64,000 nucleotides of DNA from positions 1,872,939 through 1,936,938 of the forward strand of contig NZ_CP157793.1 in the NCBI RefSeq assembly GCF_040110915.1, given 5' to 3'. Shown here piece after piece: positions 1-7,336 of the stretch. This DNA comes from Stappia sp. Lineage in GTDB: Bacteria > Pseudomonadota > Alphaproteobacteria > Rhizobiales > Stappiaceae. A program made the position numbers and the translations under genes. Position 1 is the first letter of the stretch. Each line of letters begins with the position of its first letter. The notes beneath the pieces are model-generated. The model was given only the letters and a program-made list of their open reading frames with translations. It did not search any database and was not told the DNA's origin.

Positions 1-456
1 CTGCCGCTGCCCAAGGTCATCGCCTTCTTCGGCGCCCTCGTCACCGCCGTCCTGCTGTGGCTGCTGATGGCCAAGACCGATCTCGGCCGCGCGATCCGCG
101 CGCTCGCCAAGGAACGCAAGGGCGCGAAACTGGTCGGCATCAACGTCGAGCATGTCTTCGCCATGAGCTTCGGCCTGGGCATCGCCTGCCTCGGGGTCGC
201 CGCCTGCCTGCTGCTGCCGAGCTATTACGTCAGCCCCCAGGTGGGCCATGGCTTCGTGCTGATCGCCTTCACCATCGTCGTGCTGGGCGGCATGGGCTCC
301 TTCGTCGGCGCGCTCATCGGCGGGCTGATCATCGGCGTGGTCGAGGCGCTCGGCGGTCTCTTCCTCGGCGAGAGCCTCGGGCAGATCGGCATCTTCCTGA
401 TCTTCATCCTCGTGCTGATCTTCCGCCCGACCGGGCTTCTCGGACACAGGGTCTGA
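1..456 (+). CDS. livH: Branched-chain amino acid-type ABC transporter permease (LivH family), 5' end cut by window
   Basis: The reading frame is open from base 1 and ends at 456, giving the last 151 residues of a LivH-type inner-membrane permease. The visible part has the cytoplasmic 'GRAIRALAKERKGAKLVGIN' coupling segment that contacts the ATPases, then hydrophobic helices including 'VVLGGMGSFVGALIGGLIIG', typical of the HAAT permease family. It pairs with the LivM permease starting 4 bases downstream and with two ATPases. No substrate-binding protein is in view; it is probably upstream of the window. The substrate is not necessarily an amino acid, because the operon continues into a catabolic gene set. 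Family assignment is firm; substrate is inference. Confidence 0.93.
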   Translation: MPLPKVIAFFGALVTAVLLWLLMAKTDLGRAIRALAKERKGAKLVGINVEHVFAMSFGLGIACLGVAACLLLPSYYVSPQVGHGFVLIAFTIVVLGGMGSFVGALIGGLIIGVVEALGGLFLGESLGQIGIFLIFILVLIFRPTGLLGHRV

Positions 457-459
457 CCG

Positions 460-1434
460 ATGCGCCAGCTCGTCATCCTACTCGGCATCTTCGCGGCGCT
501 CTTCCTGGTTCCCTTCGCGGTGACCTCGGAAGCCTGGCGGACCACGATCATCCTGACGCTCTACGCCGCCCTGCTCGGTCAGGCGTGGAACATTCTCGGC
601 GGCTACGGCGGTCAGTTCTCCTTCGGCCACGCCGCCTTCTTCGGCACCGGCGCCTATACGGTCGCCGTGCTGCAGGTGCAATTCGGCCTCAACCCCTGGC
701 TGGGGCTCATCGCGGGCGCGGCGCTTGGCGTCGCGGTCGCCGCCTTCATCGGATTCACGACATTCCGCTACGGTCTGCGCGGGTCCTACTTCGCGCTGGT
801 GACCCTCGCCTTCGCCGAGGTGCTGCGCATCCTGTCCAACACGGTGGACTTCACCGGCGCGGGCGTCGGCATCCTGATCCCGCTGGAGCAAAGTGCCACG
901 AACATGCAGTTCGCCAGCAAGGCCGGCTACTACTGGCTGCTGTGGCTGATCACGCTGGCCGCCTTTCTCACCGTGTGGTGGATCGGGCACTCGCGCTTCG
1001 GCGCGCGGCTGATGGCGGTGCGCGACAACGAGGACGCGGCGCGCGCGCTTGGCGTCGATCCCTTCCGGGTGAAGATGCAGGCGATCATGCTGTCGGGCTT
1101 CTTCTCCGCGCTCGCCGGCGTCTTCTACGCGCAATTCTTCCTCTATCTCGATCCGGGCATCGCCTACGGGCCAGCCGTGTCGGTGGAAAGCCTGCTGGTG
1201 CCGATCATCGGCGGCATGGGCACGCTGTTCGGCCCGCTGCTCGGGGCCGTGGCGCTGCACACGGTCTCGGAGGTCACCCGCGAGGTGATCGGCGACCTTC
1301 CGGGCGTGAGCCTCGTGATCTACGGCATCATCCTGATCGTCATGGTGCTCTTCGCCCCGCGCGGGCTGGCCGGCCTCGTGGCCCGGCTGACGTCGCGGCG
1401 GAGCACCGCGACCAGGGAGGCGCGTCATGCCTGA
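460..1434 (+). CDS. livM: Branched-chain amino acid-type ABC transporter permease (LivM family)
   Basis: A 324-residue inner-membrane permease, the usual LivM length. It opens with a hydrophobic helix, carries the conserved 'LGQAWNILGGYGGQFSFGHA' stretch near residues 39-58, and has the 'GARLMAVRDNEDAARALGVD' coupling loop near 184-203. It forms the membrane channel with the LivH-like protein that ends 4 bases upstream. Its stop overlaps the start of the next ATPase gene by 8 bases, indicating translational coupling. The transported compound cannot be read from sequence; downstream genes suggest a small organic acid, cyclic amide or imide rather than leucine or valine. Confidence 0.95.
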   Translation: MRQLVILLGIFAALFLVPFAVTSEAWRTTIILTLYAALLGQAWNILGGYGGQFSFGHAAFFGTGAYTVAVLQVQFGLNPWLGLIAGAALGVAVAAFIGFTTFRYGLRGSYFALVTLAFAEVLRILSNTVDFTGAGVGILIPLEQSATNMQFASKAGYYWLLWLITLAAFLTVWWIGHSRFGARLMAVRDNEDAARALGVDPFRVKMQAIMLSGFFSALAGVFYAQFFLYLDPGIAYGPAVSVESLLVPIIGGMGTLFGPLLGAVALHTVSEVTREVIGDLPGVSLVIYGIILIVMVLFAPRGLAGLVARLTSRRSTATREARHA

Positions 1435-2209
1435 GGCGCAGGCTCCCATGCTCGAGGTCGACGGCATCTCCAAGAGCTTCGGCGGCCTGCAGGCCTCCAG
1501 AAACGTCACCCTCGCCGTGCCGCAAGGCAAGATCACCTCGCTGATCGGCCCGAACGGCGCCGGCAAGACCACGCTCTTCGCACTGATCACCGGCTTTCAC
1601 ACGCCGGACGCTGGCCGGGTGCGGTTCCTGGGCGAGGACATCACCAACATGGCGCCGCAGGACATCGCGACGCGCGGCATGATCCGCACCTTCCAGATCG
1701 TCCAGCCCTTCGCCGGCCAGACGGTGCGCGAGAACATCGCGGTCGGCGCGCATCTGCACATCCGCGCACGCGGCGCGGCACTCGCCAAGGCCGAGGCGGT
1801 CGCCGAAAAGGTCGGCCTCGCAGACCGGCTCGACATGGACGCCGCCGCGCTGACGGTCGCCGGCCGCAAGCGGCTGGAGGTCGCCCGCGCGCTTGCCACC
1901 GACCCGAAGCTGATCCTCTTCGACGAGGTGCTGGCCGGGCTCAACCCGTCCGAGATTCGCGATGTCATCCCGGTGATCCGCGCCATCCGCGACGAGGGCA
2001 TCACCATCCTGCTGATCGAACACGTCATGCAGGCGGTGATGAGCCTGTCGGAGCACACCTGGGTGCTCAACCAGGGCGAACTGATCGCCGAGGGCCCGCC
2101 GGGCGAAGTGGTGCGCGATCCGCATGTGATCGAGGCCTATCTCGGCAAGGGCATGGCGGAACGCATGGCCGCGCTGGACGCGCCGGCGACGGGAGGCGCG
2201 CATGGCTGA
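1427..2209 (+). CDS. livG: ABC transporter ATP-binding protein (LivG family) with atypical signature motif
   Basis: A 260-residue ATPase of a branched-chain-type importer. The Walker A motif GPNGAGKTT is at residues 41-49. The usual LivG signature 'LSYGQQRRLE' reads 'LTVAGRKRLE' at 142-151, so the Gly-Gln pair that contacts ATP in the partner subunit is altered. Walker B ends in 'LFDEVLAGLNP' (D166, E167), with Val where Pro is usual. The catalytic Glu is kept. The start ATG at 1427 has a GGGAGG ribosome-binding site and overlaps livM; the stop overlaps livF by 8 bases. The variant signature probably marks a LivG subfamily rather than an inactive protein. Confidence 0.93.
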   Translation: MPEAQAPMLEVDGISKSFGGLQASRNVTLAVPQGKITSLIGPNGAGKTTLFALITGFHTPDAGRVRFLGEDITNMAPQDIATRGMIRTFQIVQPFAGQTVRENIAVGAHLHIRARGAALAKAEAVAEKVGLADRLDMDAAALTVAGRKRLEVARALATDPKLILFDEVLAGLNPSEIRDVIPVIRAIRDEGITILLIEHVMQAVMSLSEHTWVLNQGELIAEGPPGEVVRDPHVIEAYLGKGMAERMAALDAPATGGAHG

Positions 2210-2921
2210 CGCGCCTATCCTGGAAATCCGCGACCTGCGCGCGGGCTATGGCGCCGTGGAGGTGCTGCGCGGCGTCTCCTTCGACATGCGCGAGGGCGAG
2301 ATCGTCGCCCTTCTGGGGTCGAACGGCGTCGGCAAGACGACGATTTCCTCCGTGATTTCCGGCCTCGTGCCGGCCTGGGGCGGCGAGGTCCGCTTCCGGG
2401 GCACCCCGATCCAGGGGCTCTCGGCCGAGGCCATCGTCGATCTCGGCGTCATTCACGTGCCGGAGGGCCGCCACATCTTCCCCAATCTCACCGTGCGCGA
2501 AAACCTGGAACTCGGCGCCTATCGGCGCGGCAAGCCCAACCGGGCGCGCAATCTCGAGCATGTGATGGACACCTTCCCGCGCCTGCGCGAACGCGCAGGG
2601 CAAAAGGCGGGCACCCTGTCGGGCGGCGAACAGCAGATGCTCGCCATCGGCCGCGGCATGATGGCCGAGCCGGAGCTTCTCCTGCTCGACGAGCCCTCCA
2701 TCGGCCTGTCGCCGCTGCTGGTGGAGGAGATGTTTACGCTGATCGGCAAACTCAACGCCGAGGGCCTGCCGATCCTGCTGGTCGAGCAGAACGTGCTGCA
2801 ATCGATGGAAATCGCGGCCCGCGCCTTCGTGATGGAAAACGGCGAGATCCGCCTGTCGGGACCGACATCCGAGCTGATGGACAATTCGGAGCTGAAACGC
2901 TCCTACCTGGGGCTTGGCTGA
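2202..2921 (+). CDS. livF: ABC transporter ATP-binding protein (LivF family)
   Basis: A 239-residue ATPase, normal LivF length. Walker A (GSNGVGKTT) is at residues 39-47, the canonical signature LSGGEQQM at 139-146 and Walker B 'LLLLDEPSIGLSP' around 160-172 with D163 and E164. It would form the ATPase heterodimer with the LivG-like protein, whose own signature is degenerate, so the two composite ATP sites may not be equivalent. Its stop codon overlaps the ATG of the following hydratase gene as ATGA (2918-2922 region), tying transporter and catabolic enzymes into one translationally coupled operon. Confidence 0.95.
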   Translation: MADAPILEIRDLRAGYGAVEVLRGVSFDMREGEIVALLGSNGVGKTTISSVISGLVPAWGGEVRFRGTPIQGLSAEAIVDLGVIHVPEGRHIFPNLTVRENLELGAYRRGKPNRARNLEHVMDTFPRLRERAGQKAGTLSGGEQQMLAIGRGMMAEPELLLLDEPSIGLSPLLVEEMFTLIGKLNAEGLPILLVEQNVLQSMEIAARAFVMENGEIRLSGPTSELMDNSELKRSYLGLG

Positions 2922-4222
2922 TGACGACCGCGACCCCCACGACGCTTGCCCAGAAGATCGTCGCCCGCGCCTGCGGCCGCGACACCGTGACGCCCGGCGA
3001 AGTAGTCACCGCACAAGTGGACCTCGCCATGATCCACGACAGCGGCGGCCCCCGCCGCGTCGAGCCGATCCTGCAGGATCTCGGCGTCGGCCTGTTCGAC
3101 CCGGACAAGGTGGTGCTGATCTCCGACCATTTCGTGCCGGGCGACACCGACGAGGGCGCGCGCATTCTCGAACTCACCCGCCAGTGGGCGAAGGCACGCA
3201 AGGTCGCCTTCCACGACGGCGAAGGCATCTGCCACGTGGTGCTGCCCGAGCGCGGCCATCTCGCGCCCGGCATGCTGGTCGTGGGCGGCGACAGCCATTC
3301 GCCGACCGGCGGGGCCTTCGGCGCCTATATGTTCGGCATCGGCGCGACCGAAATGGCCGGCGTGCTCGCCACCGGCGAGATCTGGCTCAAGGTGCCCGAA
3401 ACCATCCTGATCGACTGGCAGGGCAGCCTGTCGCCCGGCGTCACCGCCAAGGACATCATGCTGGCGCTCTGCGGCCGGCTCGGCATGGACGGTGGCCAGT
3501 ATCAGGCGGTCGAATACACCGGCCCCGCGATTGCGGCCCTTTCCATGCAGGAGCGCATGACGCTCTCCAACATGGCTGCCGAACTCGGCGGTCAGGCCGG
3601 ACTCATCGCTCCCGACGCGACAACCGCCGCCTTCCTGGAGGGCGTCGGCGGCGACCCGGCGCGGGTGTGCGACTGGCGCACCCTCGGGACCGACCCGGGC
3701 GCGCCCTTGATGGCGCATCACGTCTTCGACGCGACGACGCTCGCGCCGCAGGTCGCAGCCCCCCATTCCCCGGCGAACAGCGCGCCGGTGACGGAGGCGC
3801 CGGAGACACCCGTCGACGTCGCCTATATCGGCGCCTGCACCGGCGCGAAATACGAAGACCTCAAGAACGCCGCCGCGATCCTGCGCGGGCGGGCGCTGGC
3901 GCCCGGCGTGGAGCTTCTGGTCGCGCCCGCCTCGCGCCGCGATCAGGACCGTGCCGCCGCCGAGGGGATCATGGCCGTCTTCGAGGACGCCGGCGCGCGC
4001 ATTCTCGCCAATGCCTGCGGCATCTGCGCCGGCTATGGCGCCGACCGGCTGGGCGAAGACGTGACCTGCATTTCCTCCACCGCGCGCAACTTCAAGGGCC
4101 GCATGGGGGCGGCTTCCTCGAAGGTGTGGCTCGGCTCGCCGCTCACCGTCGCAGCCTCCGCCGTTGCCGGGCGGATCACCGATCCGCGCGACTTTCTTCC
4201 CACGAAGGGAGTCCTGGCATGA
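2921..4222 (+). CDS. Aconitase-family hydratase, large (Fe-S) subunit, LeuC / dimethylmaleate-hydratase-like
   Basis: A 433-residue large subunit of a two-subunit hydro-lyase. Known members are isopropylmalate isomerase (LeuC), homoaconitase and 2,3-dimethylmaleate hydratase. The substrate-loop motif 'GGDSHSPTGGAFG' is at 122-134, and the three 4Fe-4S ligands are C306 ('GACTG'), C366 and C369 ('ACGICAG'). LeuC usually has 'SCTN' at the first cysteine, so this is unlikely to be the leucine-biosynthetic enzyme. The small subunit follows with an ATGA overlap. Placement next to a methylisocitrate/dimethylmalate-lyase-type gene suggests hydration of an alkylated maleate-type acid. Family is certain; substrate is inferred. 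Confidence 0.9.
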   Translation: MTTATPTTLAQKIVARACGRDTVTPGEVVTAQVDLAMIHDSGGPRRVEPILQDLGVGLFDPDKVVLISDHFVPGDTDEGARILELTRQWAKARKVAFHDGEGICHVVLPERGHLAPGMLVVGGDSHSPTGGAFGAYMFGIGATEMAGVLATGEIWLKVPETILIDWQGSLSPGVTAKDIMLALCGRLGMDGGQYQAVEYTGPAIAALSMQERMTLSNMAAELGGQAGLIAPDATTAAFLEGVGGDPARVCDWRTLGTDPGAPLMAHHVFDATTLAPQVAAPHSPANSAPVTEAPETPVDVAYIGACTGAKYEDLKNAAAILRGRALAPGVELLVAPASRRDQDRAAAEGIMAVFEDAGARILANACGICAGYGADRLGEDVTCISSTARNFKGRMGAASSKVWLGSPLTVAASAVAGRITDPRDFLPTKGVLA

Positions 4223-4722
4223 CCGGCCGCGTCTTTCTCCTCGGCGACGACATCGACACCGACCAGCTCGCGCCGGGCCAATACATGAAGGGCGGGATCG
4301 AGATGCTCGCCGCCCATTGTCTGGAGGGCGTGCGGCCCGATTTCGCCGCGACCGTAAGCCCCGGCGACGTGATCGTCGCGGGCAAGAACTTCGGCATGGG
4401 CTCGTCGCGCGAGCAGGCAGCCGAAGCGCTGAAGCACCTCGGCGTCGCCGGCGTGGTGGCGACCTCCTTCGCCGGCATTTTCTACCGCAACGCCATCAAT
4501 CTCGGGCTTCCCGTGCTGACGGGCGCGGATCTCGGCGCCGTCACGGACGGCGCGCGCGTCCGCCTCGACGTGGAGGCCGCGACGCTGGAGCTGCCCGACA
4601 CGGGTGGGCGCGTGGCGCTCGCCCCCCTGCCCGACAATCTCAAGGCCCTGCTCGCCGACGGCGGGCTGGTGCCGCATCTCAAGAAGCGCTTCGCCCGAAA
4701 GCGCGAAAAGGAGAAAAGCTGA
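4219..4722 (+). CDS. Aconitase-family hydratase, small subunit, LeuD-like
   Basis: A 167-residue swivel-domain subunit of the hydratase encoded just upstream (ATGA overlap at 4219-4222). The N-terminal 'DIDTDQLAPGQYMKGG' at residues 11-26 contains the specificity loop of the family. 'GKNFGMGSSREQAAEAL' carries the conserved Ser-Ser-Arg that binds substrate carboxylates. The length matches short archaeal-type LeuD/DmdB small subunits rather than the longer enterobacterial LeuD of about 200 residues. The stop again overlaps the next start (TGATG at 4720-4724). Together the two subunits should add water across a carbon-carbon double bond of a di- or tricarboxylate. Confidence 0.9.
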   Translation: MTGRVFLLGDDIDTDQLAPGQYMKGGIEMLAAHCLEGVRPDFAATVSPGDVIVAGKNFGMGSSREQAAEALKHLGVAGVVATSFAGIFYRNAINLGLPVLTGADLGAVTDGARVRLDVEAATLELPDTGGRVALAPLPDNLKALLADGGLVPHLKKRFARKREKEKS

Positions 4723-5600
4723 TGCGGCGAACCCCGTCCCTCAAGTCCCGCCTGGCGCAGGACGACATTCTGCTCGCCCCCGGCGTCTATGACGCGCTCA
4801 CGGCGCTTCTGGCCGAACAGGCGGGCGCGGAAGCCGTCTATCTCTCCGGCGCGTCCATCGCCTACACCCGCTTCGGCCGCCCGGACATCGGCCTCGTGTC
4901 GATGGCGGAGGTGGCCGACACCATCGCCGCGATCCGCGACCGCATCGCGCTGCCCATCGTGGTCGACGCCGACACCGGCTTCGGCAATGCACTCAACGTC
5001 CAGCGTACGGTGCGCGTGTTCGAGCGCATGGGCGCCAACGCTCTGCAACTGGAGGACCAGACCAGCCCCAAACGCTGCGGTCATCTCGACGGCAAGGCGC
5101 TGATCTCCATGGCTGAAATGGCCGGCAAGATCCGCGCCGCCTGCGACGCGCGCAAGCATGACGACACGCTGATCATCGCCCGCACGGACGCCATCGCCGT
5201 GGAGGGCTTCGAGGCCGCGCTCGAGCGCGCCGAATCCTACGTTCAGGCCGGTGCCGACATGCTCTTTGTCGAGGCGCCGCAATCGATGGAGGAGATCGAG
5301 CGGATCGTCGCGCGCTTCAGGGGCCGCGTGCCGCTGATGGCCAACATGGTGGAAGGCGGGAAGACGCCGATTGTCGGTGCGCGCGGACTGCAGGATCTCG
5401 GCTTCAGCTTCGTGATCTTTCCCGGCGGCGTCGTGCGCGCCATCGCGAAAACCGCGCAGGACTATTACGCCAATCTGATCGCCACCGGGTCCAACGAGGC
5501 CTTTCGCCCGCGCATGTTCGATTTCGCCGGCCTCAACGGCGTGATCGGCACGCCCGAGATGCTGGAGACCGGCAAGACCTACGACAAGGGAGCCGCCTGA
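4722..5600 (+). CDS. Isocitrate lyase / PEP mutase family C-C lyase (dimethylmalate- or methylisocitrate-lyase-like)
   Basis: A 292-residue TIM-barrel enzyme of the ICL/PEPM superfamily. 'YLSGAS' at 40-45 and the Mg-binding 'VDADTGFGN' at 81-89 are intact. The mobile loop reads 'PKRCGHLDGK' (116-125) with catalytic C119, which indicates a true carbon-carbon lyase rather than a phosphonomutase. The length resembles 2,3-dimethylmalate lyase and PrpB (about 290) and is far shorter than glyoxylate-cycle isocitrate lyase. Next to a LeuCD-like hydratase it recalls the hydratase-lyase pair that converts dimethylmaleate to propionate and pyruvate in nicotinate fermentation. The exact 2-hydroxyacid cleaved here is unknown. 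Confidence 0.88.
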   Translation: MRRTPSLKSRLAQDDILLAPGVYDALTALLAEQAGAEAVYLSGASIAYTRFGRPDIGLVSMAEVADTIAAIRDRIALPIVVDADTGFGNALNVQRTVRVFERMGANALQLEDQTSPKRCGHLDGKALISMAEMAGKIRAACDARKHDDTLIIARTDAIAVEGFEAALERAESYVQAGADMLFVEAPQSMEEIERIVARFRGRVPLMANMVEGGKTPIVGARGLQDLGFSFVIFPGGVVRAIAKTAQDYYANLIATGSNEAFRPRMFDFAGLNGVIGTPEMLETGKTYDKGAA

Positions 5601-7336
5601 TGGCCATCGACAGCGTCACGCTCGCGATCCTCAAGGGGCGGCTGGAGCAGATCGCCGACGAGATGGACGCGACACTCTTCCGCTCCGCCTTCAACCCGAT
5701 CATCGCGGAAGCCCACGACGCCTCGCACGGCATCTACGACGCGGTGACCGGCGAAACGCTGGTCCAGGGCAAATCCGGCCTGCCGATCTTCGTCGGCGTC
5801 ATGGCCTTCGCCGTGAAGGCGGTGATCGACAAGGCGGCGAAATCGGGCGGCGTCCGCGAGGGCGACGTGTGGATTTTCAACGACCCCTACGACGGCGGCA
5901 CGCATCTTTCCGACTTCCGGCTGGTGAAACCGGTGTTTCGCGACGGCAAGCTCTTCTGCTTCCTCGCCTCCGTCGGTCATTGGCACGACGTCGGCGGCAA
6001 TGTGCCGGGCAACTACAATCCGGCCGCGACCGAGTGTTTTCAGGAAGGCATGCTGATCCCGCCGGTGAAGCTCTATGACGCCGGCGAATTCCGTCAGGAC
6101 GTGGTGGACATCCTCTCGGCGAACTCGCGGCTGCCGAACTCGCTCTATGGCGACCTCAACGGCCAGATCAACGCGCTCGATCTCGGCAGCCGGCGCATGG
6201 CCGACCTGCTCGACGAATATGGCGACGCCACCGTCGCCGCCTGTCTCGGCGAGCTGAAGGCCCGCGCCGCGCAGATGATGCGCGCCCAGATCGCGGAGCT
6301 TCCGCAGGGCACCGTGTCGGCCGAGGACTGGCTCGACAATGACGGGATCGTCGATGAGCCGCTCAGGATCGCGCTCGATCTCACCATCGACGGCGACCGC
6401 ATGGTGATGGACTTCTCCCGCTCCTCGCCCGCCTGCGCCGGCCCGGTGAACATCGCCCGCGCCACGACGATCGCCGCCTGCTACGTGGCGCTCAAGCACA
6501 TCTTCGGCGACGTCCCGGCCAATGCCGGCGTGCTGGAACCGGTCGAGTTCCGGATCGCCGAGGACTCGCTTCTCTCCGTCACCGCGCCCAAGCCCGTCGG
6601 CGGCTACACCGAGACGATCATGCGGCTGATCGACGTGGTGTTTCAGGCGGTCGCCAGAATCGCGCCGGAGCCAGCCATGGCCTGCGCCTATGGCACGATC
6701 AACGCGCTGTCGCTCGCCGGCCATCGCGCCGACGGCAAGCGCTGGGTGATGTTCTCCTTCTTCGGCGGCGGGCACGGAGCACATGCCGGCGGCGACGGGC
6801 TCAACCACGGCAACGCGCCGATCTCGACGGCGACGATCCCGCCCCTCGAAATCCTGGAGGCCGCTTATCCGGTGCGCTTCACCCAATGGGCGCTTCGCCC
6901 CGATTCCGGCGGGCCAGGCGAAAAACGCGGCGGCCTCGGCGCGATCTACGAGATCGAACTGCTGGAGGAAAACGCCGACGTCTTCCTCTTCGGCGAACGC
7001 GGGCGTCATGCGCCGCCGGGCGTGGTCGGCGGCGGAGCGGCCGCGCTCAACCGCTTCGCCTATCAGCAGGCCGACGGCTGGCACGAACCGCCGATGGCCT
7101 CGAAGATGGTCGGCATCCAGATCGCGAAGGGCCAACGCCTGCGCCTTGAAACGCCGGGCGGCGGCGGCTATGGCGCGGCCTTTGCCCGCGATCCGCAGGC
7201 GGTCGCCGGCGATGTCGCCCGCGGCTACGTGAGCCGCGAGAGTGCCGCGCGCGACTATGGCGTCGTGCTCGATGCCGCCGGCGCCCCCGATACCGAACAG
7301 ACCGAAACCCTGCGTTCCCGGGAGGCCGCCGAATGA
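5600..7336 (+). CDS. hyuB: Hydantoinase B / 5-oxoprolinase beta-type subunit
   Basis: A 578-residue member of the HyuB family, the catalytic partner of HyuA in ATP-dependent N-methylhydantoinases, 5-oxoprolinases and caprolactamase, and related to acetone/acetophenone carboxylases. Family landmarks are 'NDPYDGGTHLSD' at 94-105, 'HWHDVGG' at 127-133 and the glycine-rich 'ETPGGGGYG' near the C-terminus. The ATG at 5600 overlaps the preceding stop, and the end overlaps hyuA by 4 bases, as expected for subunits made in fixed ratio. The B-before-A order is common. Ring opening of a cyclic amide or imide with ATP hydrolysis is the likely chemistry; carboxylation is the alternative. Confidence 0.9.
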   Translation: MAIDSVTLAILKGRLEQIADEMDATLFRSAFNPIIAEAHDASHGIYDAVTGETLVQGKSGLPIFVGVMAFAVKAVIDKAAKSGGVREGDVWIFNDPYDGGTHLSDFRLVKPVFRDGKLFCFLASVGHWHDVGGNVPGNYNPAATECFQEGMLIPPVKLYDAGEFRQDVVDILSANSRLPNSLYGDLNGQINALDLGSRRMADLLDEYGDATVAACLGELKARAAQMMRAQIAELPQGTVSAEDWLDNDGIVDEPLRIALDLTIDGDRMVMDFSRSSPACAGPVNIARATTIAACYVALKHIFGDVPANAGVLEPVEFRIAEDSLLSVTAPKPVGGYTETIMRLIDVVFQAVARIAPEPAMACAYGTINALSLAGHRADGKRWVMFSFFGGGHGAHAGGDGLNHGNAPISTATIPPLEILEAAYPVRFTQWALRPDSGGPGEKRGGLGAIYEIELLEENADVFLFGERGRHAPPGVVGGGAAALNRFAYQQADGWHEPPMASKMVGIQIAKGQRLRLETPGGGGYGAAFARDPQAVAGDVARGYVSRESAARDYGVVLDAAGAPDTEQTETLRSREAAE

